Below, in pieces: positions 38,268-48,863 of a stretch of 64,000 nt of DNA. The position numbers were made by a program, and so were the translations under genes. Position 1 is the stretch's first letter. Each line of letters begins with the position of its first letter. This stretch comes from Cohnella kolymensis (GTDB lineage: Bacteria > Bacillota > Bacilli > Paenibacillales > Paenibacillaceae): the NCBI RefSeq assembly GCF_000829465.1, contig NZ_JXAL01000023.1, positions 1 to 64,000 of the forward strand, in the 5' to 3' direction. The notes beneath the pieces were generated by a model. It did no database searches. It worked only from the letters and a program-made list of their open reading frames with translations, and was not told where the DNA came from.

Positions 38268-40744
38268 CGGCGGTTGCCCGAGTCATCGTAGATGTTCCAA
38301 GCCGCGAAACGGATCGGACGTTCGATTACTTGATTCCGGACCGGTTAAGCGGCTGGGTTGAGATCGGAACCCGGGTTGCGGTGCCGTTCGGCGGGCGCAC
38401 GCTGCAGGGGATCGTCACCGGTCTCGGGGCGGACGCCGAGGTTGAATTGGCACGGATGAAGCCGCTAGAGGATGTGCTTGATGCGATTACGCCGCTGTCT
38501 TCAGAGCTTGTGCAGTTAGGGGTATGGATGAGCAAACGATGGCTCTGCCCCTTGACGATCGCTCTGCAGGCGATGCTTCCCGCAGCGCTTAAGGGCCGAG
38601 CCGAGAAATATGTATTTCCGGCTGAGGGTGCCGAATGGTCAGATGAAGAGACCGCCCAGAGTGGCGGTCTCTTGCATGCGCTTCGCAAAGGGCAGCCGCT
38701 GAAGCTGTCCGGCTTGCTGCAGCATTATCCGGAGCATGGCGATTTATTGCGCCGATGGCTGCTCGACGGAAGGCTGGAAGAACGTCAAAAAGTGGAAGAC
38801 AGGCTGTCTGTGAAGACGGTGCAGACTGTATTTCCATCCGATGCCGAGACATTGAAGCGCGCGGTGGCAGAGCTTCCGGCCAGGGCGCATAAACAGAGGG
38901 AAGTGTTGGCGTATTTGGCCGATCAGCCTGAACCGATTGGCGTGCAGAGGCTTGCGGAAGCTGTAAGCACAACGCCTTCAACGATTCGTTCCTTGGCAGA
39001 GCGCGGATGGATCGATATCCGCGCGGTTACGGAGGATCGGGATCCTTACGCGGATCGGGACTTCCCAGTTTCCTTGCCGATGCAGCTTACGCCTGCGCAG
39101 GCAGCCGCTTTATTGCCTATTAACGATGCATTGGAGCAGAGAAGTAACGAAGTTTTTCTCCTGCACGGAGTGACGGGAAGCGGTAAAACGGAAGTATATC
39201 TGCAGGCGATACAGCGATGTATGGAATCGGGCCGGGAAGCGATCGTTCTCGTTCCGGAGATTGCCTTGACGCCGCAAATGGTAGAACGGTTCAAAAGCCG
39301 TTTCGGAGCCAGAGTCGCGGTCCTCCACAGCCGCCTGTCGCAAGGGGAGCGCTATGACGAATGGCGCAAGATCCGGGAAGGCCGGGCACAGGTGGCCGTT
39401 GGCGCGCGTTCTGCCATTTTCGCTCCATTTTCCAAGATCGGACTTATTGTCATAGATGAAGAGCACGAAACCTCGTATAAGCAAGAGGAAAGTCCCAAAT
39501 ATCACGCGCGGGACGTTGCGGTTGAGCGGGCTCGCCTTCATGGCGCTGTCGTCGTTCTCGGATCCGCCACTCCGTCTTTGGAAACTTATCAGGCTGCGGT
39601 TGACGGCGGGCGTCCGAAGTACATTGCAATGCCTGAACGTGTAGCGGATCGGCCTCTGCCGGGTGTGCGTATCGTAGACATGAGGGAAGAGCTGAAGCTG
39701 GGCAATCGGGCGATGTTCAGCCGGGAGCTTGCCGAAGCTTTGAGAGACAGACTTGATAGAAACGAGCAAACGGTGCTGCTGCTGAACAGGCGGGGGTATG
39801 CGACTTTCGTCATGTGCCGGTCTTGCGGTTATACCGCCGCTTGTCCTCATTGCGAGATTTCATTGACCTATCATCGCGGCTCGCACAACCTGCGCTGCCA
39901 TTACTGCGGTTATGCGGAAGCGGAGCCGAAGGTTTGCCCGAGCTGCGAAAGTCCGCACATCCGCTTCTTCGGAACCGGCACTCAGAAGGTGGAAGAGGCG
40001 CTTGCCGAGGCGTTCCCCGGCATCCGTGTGATCCGGATGGACGTCGATACGACAACCGAGAAAGGTTCCCATGAAAAGTGGCTCACCCAGTTCCGTGAGA
40101 GGCGCGCGGATGTGCTGCTGGGAACGCAGATGGTCGCTAAAGGATTGGATTTCCCTTACGTGACTCTGGTAGGCGTGCTCGCCGCGGATGCTGCTTTGAG
40201 ATTGCCTGACTTCCGCGCATCGGAGCGAACGTTTCAGCTGCTCACCCAAGTGGCGGGGCGGGCGGGACGTCATGAGCTTCCCGGTGAAGTTATCATTCAA
40301 ACCTATGATCCGGAGCATGTATCGATAGACTCCGTGCGAGGCCATGACTATAAAGGGTTCGTCACTAAGGAACTCCATGTGCGGCGGCAGTTGGGTTATC
40401 CGCCGTATGGCCGTCTCATCGCCATTACTTTGTCCCATGAGTCGGTGCCTATGCTTCTCTCTGTGGGCGAACAGTTTGCAATGAGGATAAGAGAGAAAGC
40501 GGCGGCGCTCGGAATTTCATCTGATTTTACGGAACCAGGGAGGGCGGCGTTGGAAGTGCTCGGGCCTGTTTCTTCGCCGATCGCCCGTTTGAAAGATCGC
40601 TACCGTTTTCAATGTATGGTAAAATATCGGGGAGACGTCGACGCAAGCTTTTTAGCCTCACAGGTACTGCAGGAGATGGGTGACGCGGTGAAACGCGGCG
40701 GCCTGCAGGTCAGCGTCGATGTAGACCCGCAGATGATGCTTTAA
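38264..40744 (+). CDS. priA: Primosomal replication restart helicase PriA
   Basis: 826-residue SF2 helicase that reloads the replisome at stalled forks. N-terminal 3'-DNA-binding domain ([10 protein letters not shown]), Walker [12 protein letters not shown], Walker [11 protein letters not shown], and an insertion with two four-cysteine zinc sites ([13 protein letters not shown] and CHYCG...CPSC). C-terminal GLDFPYV and QVAGRAGR helicase motifs. ATG overlaps the coaBC stop (ATGA). Confidence 0.96.
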   Translation: MTAVARVIVDVPSRETDRTFDYLIPDRLSGWVEIGTRVAVPFGGRTLQGIVTGLGADAEVELARMKPLEDVLDAITPLSSELVQLGVWMSKRWLCPLTIALQAMLPAALKGRAEKYVFPAEGAEWSDEETAQSGGLLHALRKGQPLKLSGLLQHYPEHGDLLRRWLLDGRLEERQKVEDRLSVKTVQTVFPSDAETLKRAVAELPARAHKQREVLAYLADQPEPIGVQRLAEAVSTTPSTIRSLAERGWIDIRAVTEDRDPYADRDFPVSLPMQLTPAQAAALLPINDALEQRSNEVFLLHGVTGSGKTEVYLQAIQRCMESGREAIVLVPEIALTPQMVERFKSRFGARVAVLHSRLSQGERYDEWRKIREGRAQVAVGARSAIFAPFSKIGLIVIDEEHETSYKQEESPKYHARDVAVERARLHGAVVVLGSATPSLETYQAAVDGGRPKYIAMPERVADRPLPGVRIVDMREELKLGNRAMFSRELAEALRDRLDRNEQTVLLLNRRGYATFVMCRSCGYTAACPHCEISLTYHRGSHNLRCHYCGYAEAEPKVCPSCESPHIRFFGTGTQKVEEALAEAFPGIRVIRMDVDTTTEKGSHEKWLTQFRERRADVLLGTQMVAKGLDFPYVTLVGVLAADAALRLPDFRASERTFQLLTQVAGRAGRHELPGEVIIQTYDPEHVSIDSVRGHDYKGFVTKELHVRRQLGYPPYGRLIAITLSHESVPMLLSVGEQFAMRIREKAAALGISSDFTEPGRAALEVLGPVSSPIARLKDRYRFQCMVKYRGDVDASFLASQVLQEMGDAVKRGGLQVSVDVDPQMML

Positions 40745-40764
40745 CGAAAAGGAAGGATGCCGTA

Positions 40765-41252
40765 ATGTCGATTCGATTAATCGTGAAACATCCCGACAGT
40801 GTGCTCCGGGAAAGAGCGCAAGAAGTGACCAAATTCAACGCCAACCTGCACAAGCTGCTTGACGACATGGCCGAAACCATGTATGACGCCGAAGGAGTCG
40901 GACTAGCCGCTCCCCAGGTGGGCATTTTGAAGCGTGTCATTGTTGTGGATGTGGGTGATGATCACGGACTTATCGAGCTGGTGAATCCCGAGATCGCAGT
41001 GTCGGAGGGCGAGCAGCTCGGACCCGAGGGGTGCCTCAGCATTCCCGGGATCCAAGGGGACGTGCGCCGCGCGAATCGGATCGTTATCAAGGGATTGGAC
41101 CGTAACGGCAACCCGATTCAATATGAAGGAAGCGAGTATATCTGTCCAGAGCTTTCCAGCATGAGCTCGATCATTTGAACGGGGTGCTGTTCATCGATTT
41201 GGCGGAATCCGTCTACGAAGCCCGTAAACCAAACGAGCAGGACGGGGAGTAA
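40765..41252 (+). CDS. def: Peptide deformylase (frame break near 41137-41144)
   Basis: Removes the formyl group from nascent proteins. Motif 1 [10 protein letters not shown] and motif 2 EGCLSIPG (metal-ligand Cys) are in the first frame; motif 3, HELDH with its two metal-ligand histidines, follows in another frame ([16 protein letters not shown]). The break lies at GAGTATATCTGTCC: a duplicated TA (reading GAGTATCTGTCC) or one missing base would restore a ~161-residue enzyme with stop at 41252. Loss of motif 3 would abolish activity, so an error is likely unless another deformylase exists. Two bases before fmt, its usual partner. Confidence 0.92.
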
Positions 41253-41253
41253 T

Positions 41254-42207
41254 ATGAAAATTCTATTCATGGGGACACCGCAATTCGCGGTACCTGCCTT
41301 GGCTCTGCTCTTGGAGCGGGGTTATGAGATTGCTGCGGTGGTGACGCAGCCGGATCGGCCAAAGGGCCGCAAGCGGGAGTTGACGCCGTCCCCGGTCAAG
41401 GTTTTCGCATTGGAGCGCGGGCTGAAGGTGTTTCAGCCGGAGAAGCTGCGTTCGCCGGAAGCGGTGGAGGAGGTTAAGGCGATCTCCCCGGATTTGATTG
41501 TAACCGCCGCGTACGGGCAAATTTTGCCGAAATCCGTATTGGACGTGCCGCGGTACGGATGCGTTAACGTTCACGGTTCGCTGCTGCCGCGTTATCGCGG
41601 CGGAGCGCCGATTCAACGAGCGATTATCAATGGCGAATCTGTCACAGGCGTGACGCTGATGTATATGGCGGAAGGCATGGACACAGGCGACATGATCGCC
41701 AAGGTGGAAGTGCCGATTACCGACGAAGACACAGCGGGCACGATGTTCGAGAAGCTCAGTGCTGCTGGAGCTCAGCTGCTGCTCGATTGGCTGCCGCGAA
41801 TAGCGGAAGGCACAGCGCCGCGCACGCCGCAGCAGGAAAGCGAAGCGACGTATGCGCCGAACCTGACGCGTGAGGACGAGAAGCTGAATTGGAGCGGGAC
41901 GGCCCGTGCACTGTTTAACCGGGTTCGGGGCTTGAATCCGATGGCGGGCGGCTTCACGTATTTGGACGGCGAAGTGTTCAAAGTGTGGGCGTGCCGCATA
42001 CCGCAAGGGTCGGATAAGATGATGCGTCCGGAATGGACGAATCTGTTTCCGGGATCGGTGCTGGAGACCGGCGCATTCGGCATACGCGTGCGCACCGGAG
42101 ATGGCAGCGTCGTACTTACGGAAGTGCAGCCGGCAGGCAAAAAGGCGCAGTCAGCCGCGGATTTCGCCAGAGGCGCGCGGCTGCCCGCCGGCAAATTGCT
42201 CGGGTGA
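41254..42207 (+). CDS. fmt: Methionyl-tRNA formyltransferase
   Basis: Formylates initiator Met-tRNA with 10-formyl-THF. 317 residues; MGTPQFAVPAL start, SLLPRYRGGAPIQRAI folate-site signature with catalytic residues, and C-terminal tRNA-binding domain (FTYLDGEVFKVW). Follows def by one base: the expected def-fmt pair. A non-coding repeat array lies between it and rsmB. Confidence 0.96.
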   Translation: MKILFMGTPQFAVPALALLLERGYEIAAVVTQPDRPKGRKRELTPSPVKVFALERGLKVFQPEKLRSPEAVEEVKAISPDLIVTAAYGQILPKSVLDVPRYGCVNVHGSLLPRYRGGAPIQRAIINGESVTGVTLMYMAEGMDTGDMIAKVEVPITDEDTAGTMFEKLSAAGAQLLLDWLPRIAEGTAPRTPQQESEATYAPNLTREDEKLNWSGTARALFNRVRGLNPMAGGFTYLDGEVFKVWACRIPQGSDKMMRPEWTNLFPGSVLETGAFGIRVRTGDGSVVLTEVQPAGKKAQSAADFARGARLPAGKLLG

Positions 42208-42249
42208 TCCCCGGGCTTTTTTTCTGCTTGTGAGAGGTTATAGCGGTGG

Positions 42250-42450
42250 GAACGGCTTAAATGGGTGCCGCAGGCGAAACTGCTCGCAGTAAGCCGCTGC
42301 GAACGGCTTAAATGGCTGCCGCAGGCGAAACTGCTCGCAGTAAGCCGCTGCGAACGGCTTAAATGGCTGCCGCAGGCGAAATTGCTCGCAGTAAACCGCT
42401 GTGAGCGGCTTAAATAGCTGCCGCAGGCGAAATTGCTCTAAGCCGCTGAG
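42250..42450. repeat. 51-bp tandem repeat array, four copies (last truncated)
   Basis: Units at 42250, 42301, 42352 and 42403, each exactly 51 bp, with few substitutions. At each junction AAGCCG and CGGCTT form an inverted repeat. On the minus strand the array is an open frame of 17-residue repeats around EQFRLRQPFKPFAAAYC, but without a credible start or ribosome binding site. It separates fmt from rsmB, which are adjacent in Bacillus. Confidence 0.9.
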
Positions 42451-42539
42451 CGAGTTACAACACACGAATGGAAATACTAAGCAAGAGTTACGCCAACATT
42501 GATCCGATACAAATGACTAAGCCAGATAGGATGTCTATA

Positions 42540-43937
42540 ATGAACAAAAATAACCGCACGCCGGGCGCTAAACCGAAAGGAGCGCGCGAACTTGCGATGA
42601 ATGTGCTGCAGCGGGTGGAGATGAACGGCGCGTACAGCGGGCTGGAGCTGAATCAGGCGCTCTCGTCTGCGGAGTTGTCCCGCGCCGATGCTGCGCTTGC
42701 AACAGAGCTTGTGTACGGGACGATTCAGCGGTTAAATACGATCGACTATTCTTTGACGGGAAGGGTGAATGGCTGGCCGCGGAAGGTCGAGCCTTGGGTG
42801 CGAAGCCTGCTGCGGTTAAGCTATTACCAGCTCCGCTGGCTGTCCCGCGTACCGGCGCATGCCGTCGTGGATGAAGCCGTGCGAATCGCCAAGAAAAGAG
42901 GGCATGCGGGGATTGCCGGGTTGGTGAACGGCGTGTTGAGAGCGTTGCTTCGGGATGGGGTTGAGACACCTTTGCCGGAGCATATGAACGCCGCCGAAAG
43001 GCTGTCGCTTACCCACAGCCATCCGCAGTGGCTGGTAGAGCGTTGGATCGCCGCCTACGGCGAACAGACTACCGAGCTCATGTGCGCCGCCAATAATGAG
43101 CCCCCGCACGCCTCGGCGCGCGTCAATGTCCTCCGAAGTGAACGCGCCGGGCTGATCGACGCGATGCAAGACGCCGGCCTGGACGCGGCCGCCTCCCAGC
43201 TTGCCTCTCAAGGCATTGTTACCTCAAGAGCCGGTAATCTCGTTCATACGGATTGGTACAAGGAAGGTTTACTATCGGTGCAGGATGAGAGCTCCATGCT
43301 GGTGGCTGCGGCAGCCGATCCGCAGCCGGGAATGACGGTGCTGGACTGCTGCGCCGCACCTGGCGGCAAATCGTCTCATCTGGCGGAGCTGATGAACAAT
43401 GAAGGCCAGGTTATCGCGAATGACTTGCACCCTCATAAGGAAGCGCTGATCCGGCAGCAAGCGGAGCGTCTCGGCTTAACCGTCATCAAGACGATAACCG
43501 GCGACGCCGCAGAGCTGCCCGAACGCCTGCCGCCGGAATCCTGCGATGTCGTGCTTTTGGATGCCCCATGCTCAGGCTTCGGCGTCATCCGGCGCAAGCC
43601 CGAAATCAAGTGGAACAAGACGCAAGACGATATTGACAGCCTTTCAATTTTACAGAGACAACTGTTAAGCAGAGTCCAGTCTCTCGTGAAGCCGGGCGGG
43701 GTTCTCGTTTACAGCACATGTACCGTTGCGCCGGAAGAAAATGAGCAAGCCGTTACACATTTTCTTGCGGAGCATCCCGAGTTCAGCCTCGATCCGTTAT
43801 GGCCCGAGCCTGTGCTGCAGCCGATTCGCGACAGGATGCAGCTGCCCCGGCCGTTCACCGGAATGATTCAACTGCTTCCCCATATGTTCGGAAGCGACGG
43901 ATTTTTTATCGCACGCATGAGAAGACAAGTCCGGTAG
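42540..43937 (+). CDS. rsmB: 16S rRNA (cytosine967-C5)-methyltransferase RsmB
   Basis: 465 residues: N-terminal NusB-like RNA-binding domain (ARELAMNVLQRVEMNGAYSG) and C-terminal SAM methyltransferase with CCAAPGGKSSHLA, DAPCSGFGVIRR and the catalytic YSTCTVAPEEN cysteine. ATG 42540 is preceded by GATAGGATG; the 5' extension of the frame enters the spacer after the repeats and lacks family sequence. Confidence 0.95.
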   Translation: MNKNNRTPGAKPKGARELAMNVLQRVEMNGAYSGLELNQALSSAELSRADAALATELVYGTIQRLNTIDYSLTGRVNGWPRKVEPWVRSLLRLSYYQLRWLSRVPAHAVVDEAVRIAKKRGHAGIAGLVNGVLRALLRDGVETPLPEHMNAAERLSLTHSHPQWLVERWIAAYGEQTTELMCAANNEPPHASARVNVLRSERAGLIDAMQDAGLDAAASQLASQGIVTSRAGNLVHTDWYKEGLLSVQDESSMLVAAAADPQPGMTVLDCCAAPGGKSSHLAELMNNEGQVIANDLHPHKEALIRQQAERLGLTVIKTITGDAAELPERLPPESCDVVLLDAPCSGFGVIRRKPEIKWNKTQDDIDSLSILQRQLLSRVQSLVKPGGVLVYSTCTVAPEENEQAVTHFLAEHPEFSLDPLWPEPVLQPIRDRMQLPRPFTGMIQLLPHMFGSDGFFIARMRRQVR

Positions 43938-44011
43938 ACGGATCATAATACGCGTTTTGTTTATGCACAAACTACCTTTATGGTAAAATAGATCGAACGG
44001 TGGTGACCAAA

Positions 44012-45073
44012 TTGGAAAATGAACAAAATAAACCTTTCATTTACGACTTTACAATAGATCAAATTCAGGACTGGATAAAAGAACAGGGGGAGCCCGCTTT
44101 CCGTGCCGGTCAGATATTCGACTGGCTGTATGTGAAACGCGTCGGCTCTTTCGAAGATATGACCAACCTGCCCAAACCTTTGCGCGACAAGCTGAACGAT
44201 AGCTTCCGCTTCGTAACCCTGACGGAAATTACGAAAATGTCCTCCAAAGACGGTACGGTTAAGTTTCTATTCGGGCTGCACGACAATCATGCGATCGAGA
44301 CGGTTATCATGCGCCACAATTACGGCAACAGCGTATGTGTGACTACCCAGGTGGGCTGCCGGATCGGCTGCACTTTCTGCGCCTCCACATTGGGGGGGCT
44401 AAAGCGGGATCTGACTGCCGGGGAAATTGTCGCGCAAGTGGTGCAATCCCAGAAGCTGCTCGATCCGGAAGACGAACGGGTATCCAGCATCGTCATCATG
44501 GGATCGGGTGAACCTTTCGAAAACTATGACGCAACGATGAACTTTTTGCGTATTATGATTGATCCGAAAGGATTGAACATCGGCCAGCGGCATATCACAG
44601 TGTCAACGAGCGGAATCGTACCCAGCATGCTGAAATTTGCAGAGGAGAATACCCAGATTAACCTTGCAATTTCAATCCATGCGCCGAATGACGCACTCCG
44701 CTCCAAGCTGATGCCCGTTAATCGGCGGTTCCCTTTTGAGGACGTTATCAACGCTTGCAAGTACTACATCGAAAAGACCGGCCGGCGGATTACGTTCGAA
44801 TACGCGTTGATCGGCGGCGTAAACGATCGTCCCGAGCATGCGGAAGAACTCGCATCCGTACTCCAAGGCATGCTGTGTCATGTCAACCTCATACCGGTCA
44901 ACTATGTACCCGAGCGGGACTATGTCAGAACGCCTCGCGACGATATATTCGAGTTTCAGCGCATTTTGCAGAAGAACAACGTGAACGCCACGATTCGCAG
45001 AGAGCAGGGCCATGACATTGCGGCGGCTTGCGGACAATTGCGGGCCAAGCACATGGAAACTACGACGGGGTGA
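44012..45073 (+). CDS. rlmN: Dual-specificity 23S rRNA/tRNA adenine-C2 methyltransferase RlmN
   Basis: Radical SAM enzyme that methylates A2503 of 23S rRNA and A37 of some tRNAs. CxxxCxxC cluster motif in [11 protein letters not shown]; the catalytic C-terminal cysteine is in [19 protein letters not shown] is family-typical. TTG 44012 with GGTGGTG seven bases upstream gives 353 residues; in-frame GTG 44000 and 44003 are alternatives but have no site of their own. Confidence 0.95.
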   Translation: MENEQNKPFIYDFTIDQIQDWIKEQGEPAFRAGQIFDWLYVKRVGSFEDMTNLPKPLRDKLNDSFRFVTLTEITKMSSKDGTVKFLFGLHDNHAIETVIMRHNYGNSVCVTTQVGCRIGCTFCASTLGGLKRDLTAGEIVAQVVQSQKLLDPEDERVSSIVIMGSGEPFENYDATMNFLRIMIDPKGLNIGQRHITVSTSGIVPSMLKFAEENTQINLAISIHAPNDALRSKLMPVNRRFPFEDVINACKYYIEKTGRRITFEYALIGGVNDRPEHAEELASVLQGMLCHVNLIPVNYVPERDYVRTPRDDIFEFQRILQKNNVNATIRREQGHDIAAACGQLRAKHMETTTG

Positions 45074-45079
45074 TGGGGA

Positions 45080-45847
45080 TTGAGGACGGCCGTACGGACG
45101 CATGTGGGGAAAGTAAGGCAAATCAATGAAGATAAAGCGTGGGGAGGCCGCCTTGCCGGCGGTCTGACCGCGGTGATCGTGGCCGACGGGATGGGCGGGC
45201 ATCGCGCGGGGGAAGTAGCGAGCGCCCTTGCCGTCGACAGCCTGCTGCAATCTCTTGCTGCATGGGATGATACGGTATCCCTGGAGGAGAAAACGGACAG
45301 GATTCAGGAGATGATCCGTAAAGCCAACAAGCTCATCTTCGAAACGGCTTCGCTGAACGAGGAGTTTTACAACATGGGCACGACGGTCGACATGGCACTG
45401 CTTAACGGCAGTTCCCTGTTAATCGGCCACATTGGGGACAGCCGCGTGTACAGGGTACGCGAAGGACAACTGGAGCTGTTGACTGATGATCATACGCTGG
45501 TCAATGAATTGGCGAAATCCGGACAGCTCAGCCCGGAAGAGGCCGCCAATCATCCGAGACGCAATGTGATAACGAGAGCGCTCGGCACCGATCGGGAAGT
45601 TGACGTTGACGTGCTGGCCTTAGACTGGGCGGCCGGCGACCGGCTGCTGCTCTGCAGCGACGGATTAAGCGGCTTGGTCGAACCGGCCATGCTGCTTGCC
45701 GTATTGGAGGAACCGGATTCCACATTGGATCAGCAAGCGGAGACGCTCATTAATCTTGCGCTTGCTGCCGGCGGAGACGATAATGTGACGGTTGCATTGG
45801 CTGCAGACCAAGGCGAAGCTGACGCTACAGGAGGGGATACAGCATGA
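45080..45847 (+). CDS. prpC: Stp1/PrpC-type PP2C protein phosphatase
   Basis: Mn2+-dependent Ser/Thr phosphatase, 255 residues, that reverses PrkC phosphorylation. Metal-binding motifs VADGMGGHRAGE, IGHIGDSRVYR, LCSDGLSG and GGDDNVTV are all present. TTG start at 45080 after GGGGTGATGGGG. Ends within the first codons of prkC (ATGA overlap). Confidence 0.95.
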   Translation: MRTAVRTHVGKVRQINEDKAWGGRLAGGLTAVIVADGMGGHRAGEVASALAVDSLLQSLAAWDDTVSLEEKTDRIQEMIRKANKLIFETASLNEEFYNMGTTVDMALLNGSSLLIGHIGDSRVYRVREGQLELLTDDHTLVNELAKSGQLSPEEAANHPRRNVITRALGTDREVDVDVLALDWAAGDRLLLCSDGLSGLVEPAMLLAVLEEPDSTLDQQAETLINLALAAGGDDNVTVALAADQGEADATGGDTA

Positions 45848-47889
45848 TCGGCCATACGCTAAGCGGACGTTACGAATTGCTGGCCCGGGTGGGCGGCGGC
45901 GGGATGGCTCTCGTTTATAAAGCAAAGGACTTATTGTTAAATCGTTTTGTCGCGGTTAAGGTTCTGCGCCAACAGTTCACCCACGATGAGGATTTCGTCA
46001 AGAGATTCCGCAGGGAGGCTCAAGCTGCAGCTTCTTTATCCCATCCGAATATCGTAAGCATTTATGATGTGGGACAAGTTGAAGATACCCATTATATCGT
46101 CATGGAATACATCGAAGGGGCCAATCTCAATGAAATCATTCGCGACAGGGCCCCTATGCAATCGGAAGAAGCGGTCAGAATCACTTCGCAAATTTGCGAC
46201 GCACTGGAGCATGCCCACCAGAATCAAATTATTCACCGCGATATTAAACCGCATAACATCCTGATCGGCAACAACGGACGGGTAAAAGTGACGGATTTCG
46301 GAATCGCGCGCGCCGTGACGTCCTCGACCATTACGCAAACGGGCGCGGTGGTCGGGTCCGTACACTATTTCTCACCGGAGCATGCCAAGGGCGTGGCGAC
46401 GGGTGAGAAATCGGACCTGTACTCGCTGGGTATCGTACTGTATCAGATGGTTACCGGCCGCTTGCCTTTTCTCGGTGAAAGTCCGATCAGCGTGGCGCTC
46501 AAACATTTGCAGGAGCCTTTTGAGCAGCCTCGCAAAGTGAATCCGCATATTCCGCAAAGCGTTGAAAATATTATTTCGAAGGCGATGCGCAAAAACCCGC
46601 AGGAAAGGTATCATTCCGCGCGGGAAATGATGAAGGACTTGGAAACTTGCTTGCAGCCGCAGAGACTTAATGAACCGCCCTCCCAATTCGCCAGCGACGA
46701 CGATGAGGAAGCGGAGCACACGCGCGCGATACCGGCTTTGCGCACCGACATGCGCAATACGATGGAGGCCAAAGGCATCGGTGACCGTGATGACGAGGAT
46801 CGTTGGAACTCCGACGGGCTCGTACAGCGCAAGCGCAGGTGGGTGCTGCCGACGATACTGGGCATATTCGCCGTTCTGCTTATCGGTGTGCTTATTTGGG
46901 CAATTGCCCAGCTGCAAGATAATTTGAAGCCTAAAGACGTCATGGTTCCAACTGTCACGAATCAGTCATTGATGGACGCACGCAGCGAGTTGGAGGCCGC
47001 GGGGCTTAAAGTGGAAGAACCGGTGGAGGAAGAACCGAGTGAAACCGTGCCGGAAGGTTATGTAACCAAGCAGTCTAAGGAAGGCATTCGAGTTAAGGAA
47101 GGCTCCGGCATCGCACTCACGATCAGCACCGGTAAAGAGCTGCCTGGAATGCCGGATCTGGAAGGCAAGACTTACAACGATGCCGTCAAAATACTGAAAG
47201 ACATGGGTGTGGACGAAGACCGGATCGGCACGATTCCAGAGTACGACGACAGTGAAGAAGGGACCGTTCTGAAGCAATCTCCGGCAACCGATCAGCAATT
47301 CGATCCGGAAAATCAGAATGTTACGCTCACGGTCAGCCAAGGTCCGGAGACGTTCGCGATGCCTAATCTCGTCGGTAAAACGATCAACCAAGCGAAACAG
47401 ATTGTCGCAGATAAAAAATTGAAGCTTCCTGCCGACAAAATCGTGCCGGAGCCGAGCTACACGACGCCTCAAGGCACCGTGTTCAAGCAATTCCCGCCCG
47501 AAGGGGACGACATGGTGACCGCGGGTACGGAAGTTACCGTTTATGTAAGCAGCGGGTATCCGAAAGATTCGAGAACCCAGCAACTGGATTTGCTCATTTC
47601 TCCGGCGGTTGAAGGCCAGATCAGCACGATCAAAATCGTCTACTCCGACGCACGCGGCGATAACCGTGAAGGGACGACCAAGAAAATCAGCACGGCGACT
47701 TCGTTCCCTGTTAAGCTCGTTTTGTCCCCGGAAAAGGATGGGGTGGTTTACATTTATGAGAACGGGCAGTTTTTACAAAGCATTCCCGTTCCTTACGAGG
47801 ATCGGCCGGCGAGCAATCCGGAACCGCCTAATCCGGATCCCGGCACCCCGGGTGATGGTACCGATGAAGGAAACGGCGGCCAGGGATGA
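45844..47889 (+). CDS. prkC: PASTA-domain Ser/Thr protein kinase PrkC
   Basis: 681-residue membrane kinase that senses peptidoglycan fragments and controls germination and cell-wall metabolism. Kinase domain at ~1-270 (VGGGGMALVYKA, HRDIKPHNIL, DFGIARA, SPEHA), acidic/basic linker, one membrane helix at ~338-360, and three extracellular PASTA repeats (from VMVPTVTNQS, MPDLEGKTYND and MPNLVGKTINQ), then a beta-rich end and a Pro/Gly/Asp-rich tail. Paired with its phosphatase prpC through an ATGA overlap. Confidence 0.95.
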   Translation: MIGHTLSGRYELLARVGGGGMALVYKAKDLLLNRFVAVKVLRQQFTHDEDFVKRFRREAQAAASLSHPNIVSIYDVGQVEDTHYIVMEYIEGANLNEIIRDRAPMQSEEAVRITSQICDALEHAHQNQIIHRDIKPHNILIGNNGRVKVTDFGIARAVTSSTITQTGAVVGSVHYFSPEHAKGVATGEKSDLYSLGIVLYQMVTGRLPFLGESPISVALKHLQEPFEQPRKVNPHIPQSVENIISKAMRKNPQERYHSAREMMKDLETCLQPQRLNEPPSQFASDDDEEAEHTRAIPALRTDMRNTMEAKGIGDRDDEDRWNSDGLVQRKRRWVLPTILGIFAVLLIGVLIWAIAQLQDNLKPKDVMVPTVTNQSLMDARSELEAAGLKVEEPVEEEPSETVPEGYVTKQSKEGIRVKEGSGIALTISTGKELPGMPDLEGKTYNDAVKILKDMGVDEDRIGTIPEYDDSEEGTVLKQSPATDQQFDPENQNVTLTVSQGPETFAMPNLVGKTINQAKQIVADKKLKLPADKIVPEPSYTTPQGTVFKQFPPEGDDMVTAGTEVTVYVSSGYPKDSRTQQLDLLISPAVEGQISTIKIVYSDARGDNREGTTKKISTATSFPVKLVLSPEKDGVVYIYENGQFLQSIPVPYEDRPASNPEPPNPDPGTPGDGTDEGNGGQG

Positions 47890-47956
47890 TCAGGAATGTG
47901 CGTTGCGATCGTAATGAACCCAGCACCTTCGGGCGTGGGAAAGGAGTCGTTGTCTT

Positions 47957-48862
47957 ATGCCCGAAGGTCTGATCGTTAAAGCTTTAAGCGGGTACTATTA
48001 TGTTCAAGGCACAGAAGGCGGCGAGACGATGCAATGCCGTGCCCGCGGCATCTTCAAGAAGCGCGGGGAATCCCCGCTTGTGGGGGACAGGGTCATCTAC
48101 GGCGAGACGGAGAACGGGGAAGGAACCGTGGACCGGATTCTGCCCCGAAGCTCCGTACTAATGCGTCCGCCGATCGCGAATGCCGATCTGGCGGTTCTCG
48201 TATTTTCCGTAATTCGGCCGGAGCTGAATTTCACTTTGCTGGATAAATTTCTGGTGCATACGGAACATGCCGGCCTGGATTCCATTCTTGTCTTCACCAA
48301 AATGGACCGCATCCCGGAAGGCGGTGCAGGAGACGAAATCCGCCGTACAGTAGAGGAAGCTGCGAAACTGTACTCCTCGATCGGTTACGATGTCCTGCTC
48401 ACCAGTGCCCATCTTGGAGAAGGGATGGACGAGCTCCGGCAAGCACTGGCAGGTCATATTAACGTATTCGCGGGTCAGTCGGGCGTAGGCAAATCGTCTC
48501 TGGTGAATGCTCTCATTCCGGGGTTGATGCTGGAAACCAATGAAATCAGCGAAAAGCTCGGCCGAGGGAAGCATACGACCCGGCATGTGGAAATTCGTCC
48601 TTTGCGGGACGGCGGCTATGTAGCGGATACTCCGGGCTTCAGCCAGCTGGATTTCGCGGAGCTTGGAATCGACGACATCGGTTCCTGTTTTCGCGAATTC
48701 AGACAATTGTCTGCCGGCTGCAAGTTCCGCGGCTGCACGCATACGCATGAACCTAAATGCGCTGTGCTCTCGGCCAAAGAGCAAGGTGAAATTGCCGCCA
48801 GCCGTTATGATAATTATGTGGATTTTTTGGCGGAGTGGAAAGAGAACCGACGGAGGTACTGA
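47957..48862 (+). CDS. rsgA: Small ribosomal subunit biogenesis GTPase RsgA
   Basis: Circularly permuted GTPase, 301 residues, that helps late 30S maturation. OB-fold N-terminus, TKMD (G4) before GQSGVGKSSLVNAL (G1) and DTPGFSQ (G3), then a zinc-binding Cys/His end (CKFRGCTHTHEPKC). ATG 47957 with GGAAAGGAG upstream. One base separates its stop from the rpe ATG. Confidence 0.95.
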   Translation: MPEGLIVKALSGYYYVQGTEGGETMQCRARGIFKKRGESPLVGDRVIYGETENGEGTVDRILPRSSVLMRPPIANADLAVLVFSVIRPELNFTLLDKFLVHTEHAGLDSILVFTKMDRIPEGGAGDEIRRTVEEAAKLYSSIGYDVLLTSAHLGEGMDELRQALAGHINVFAGQSGVGKSSLVNALIPGLMLETNEISEKLGRGKHTTRHVEIRPLRDGGYVADTPGFSQLDFAELGIDDIGSCFREFRQLSAGCKFRGCTHTHEPKCAVLSAKEQGEIAASRYDNYVDFLAEWKENRRRY

Positions 48863-48863
48863 T

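Noticed and set aside
42238..42465. 75-residue minus-strand frame made of 17-residue repeats
   Set aside because: It exists only because the DNA repeat is 51 bp long; no ribosome binding site, and it runs against the surrounding operon.
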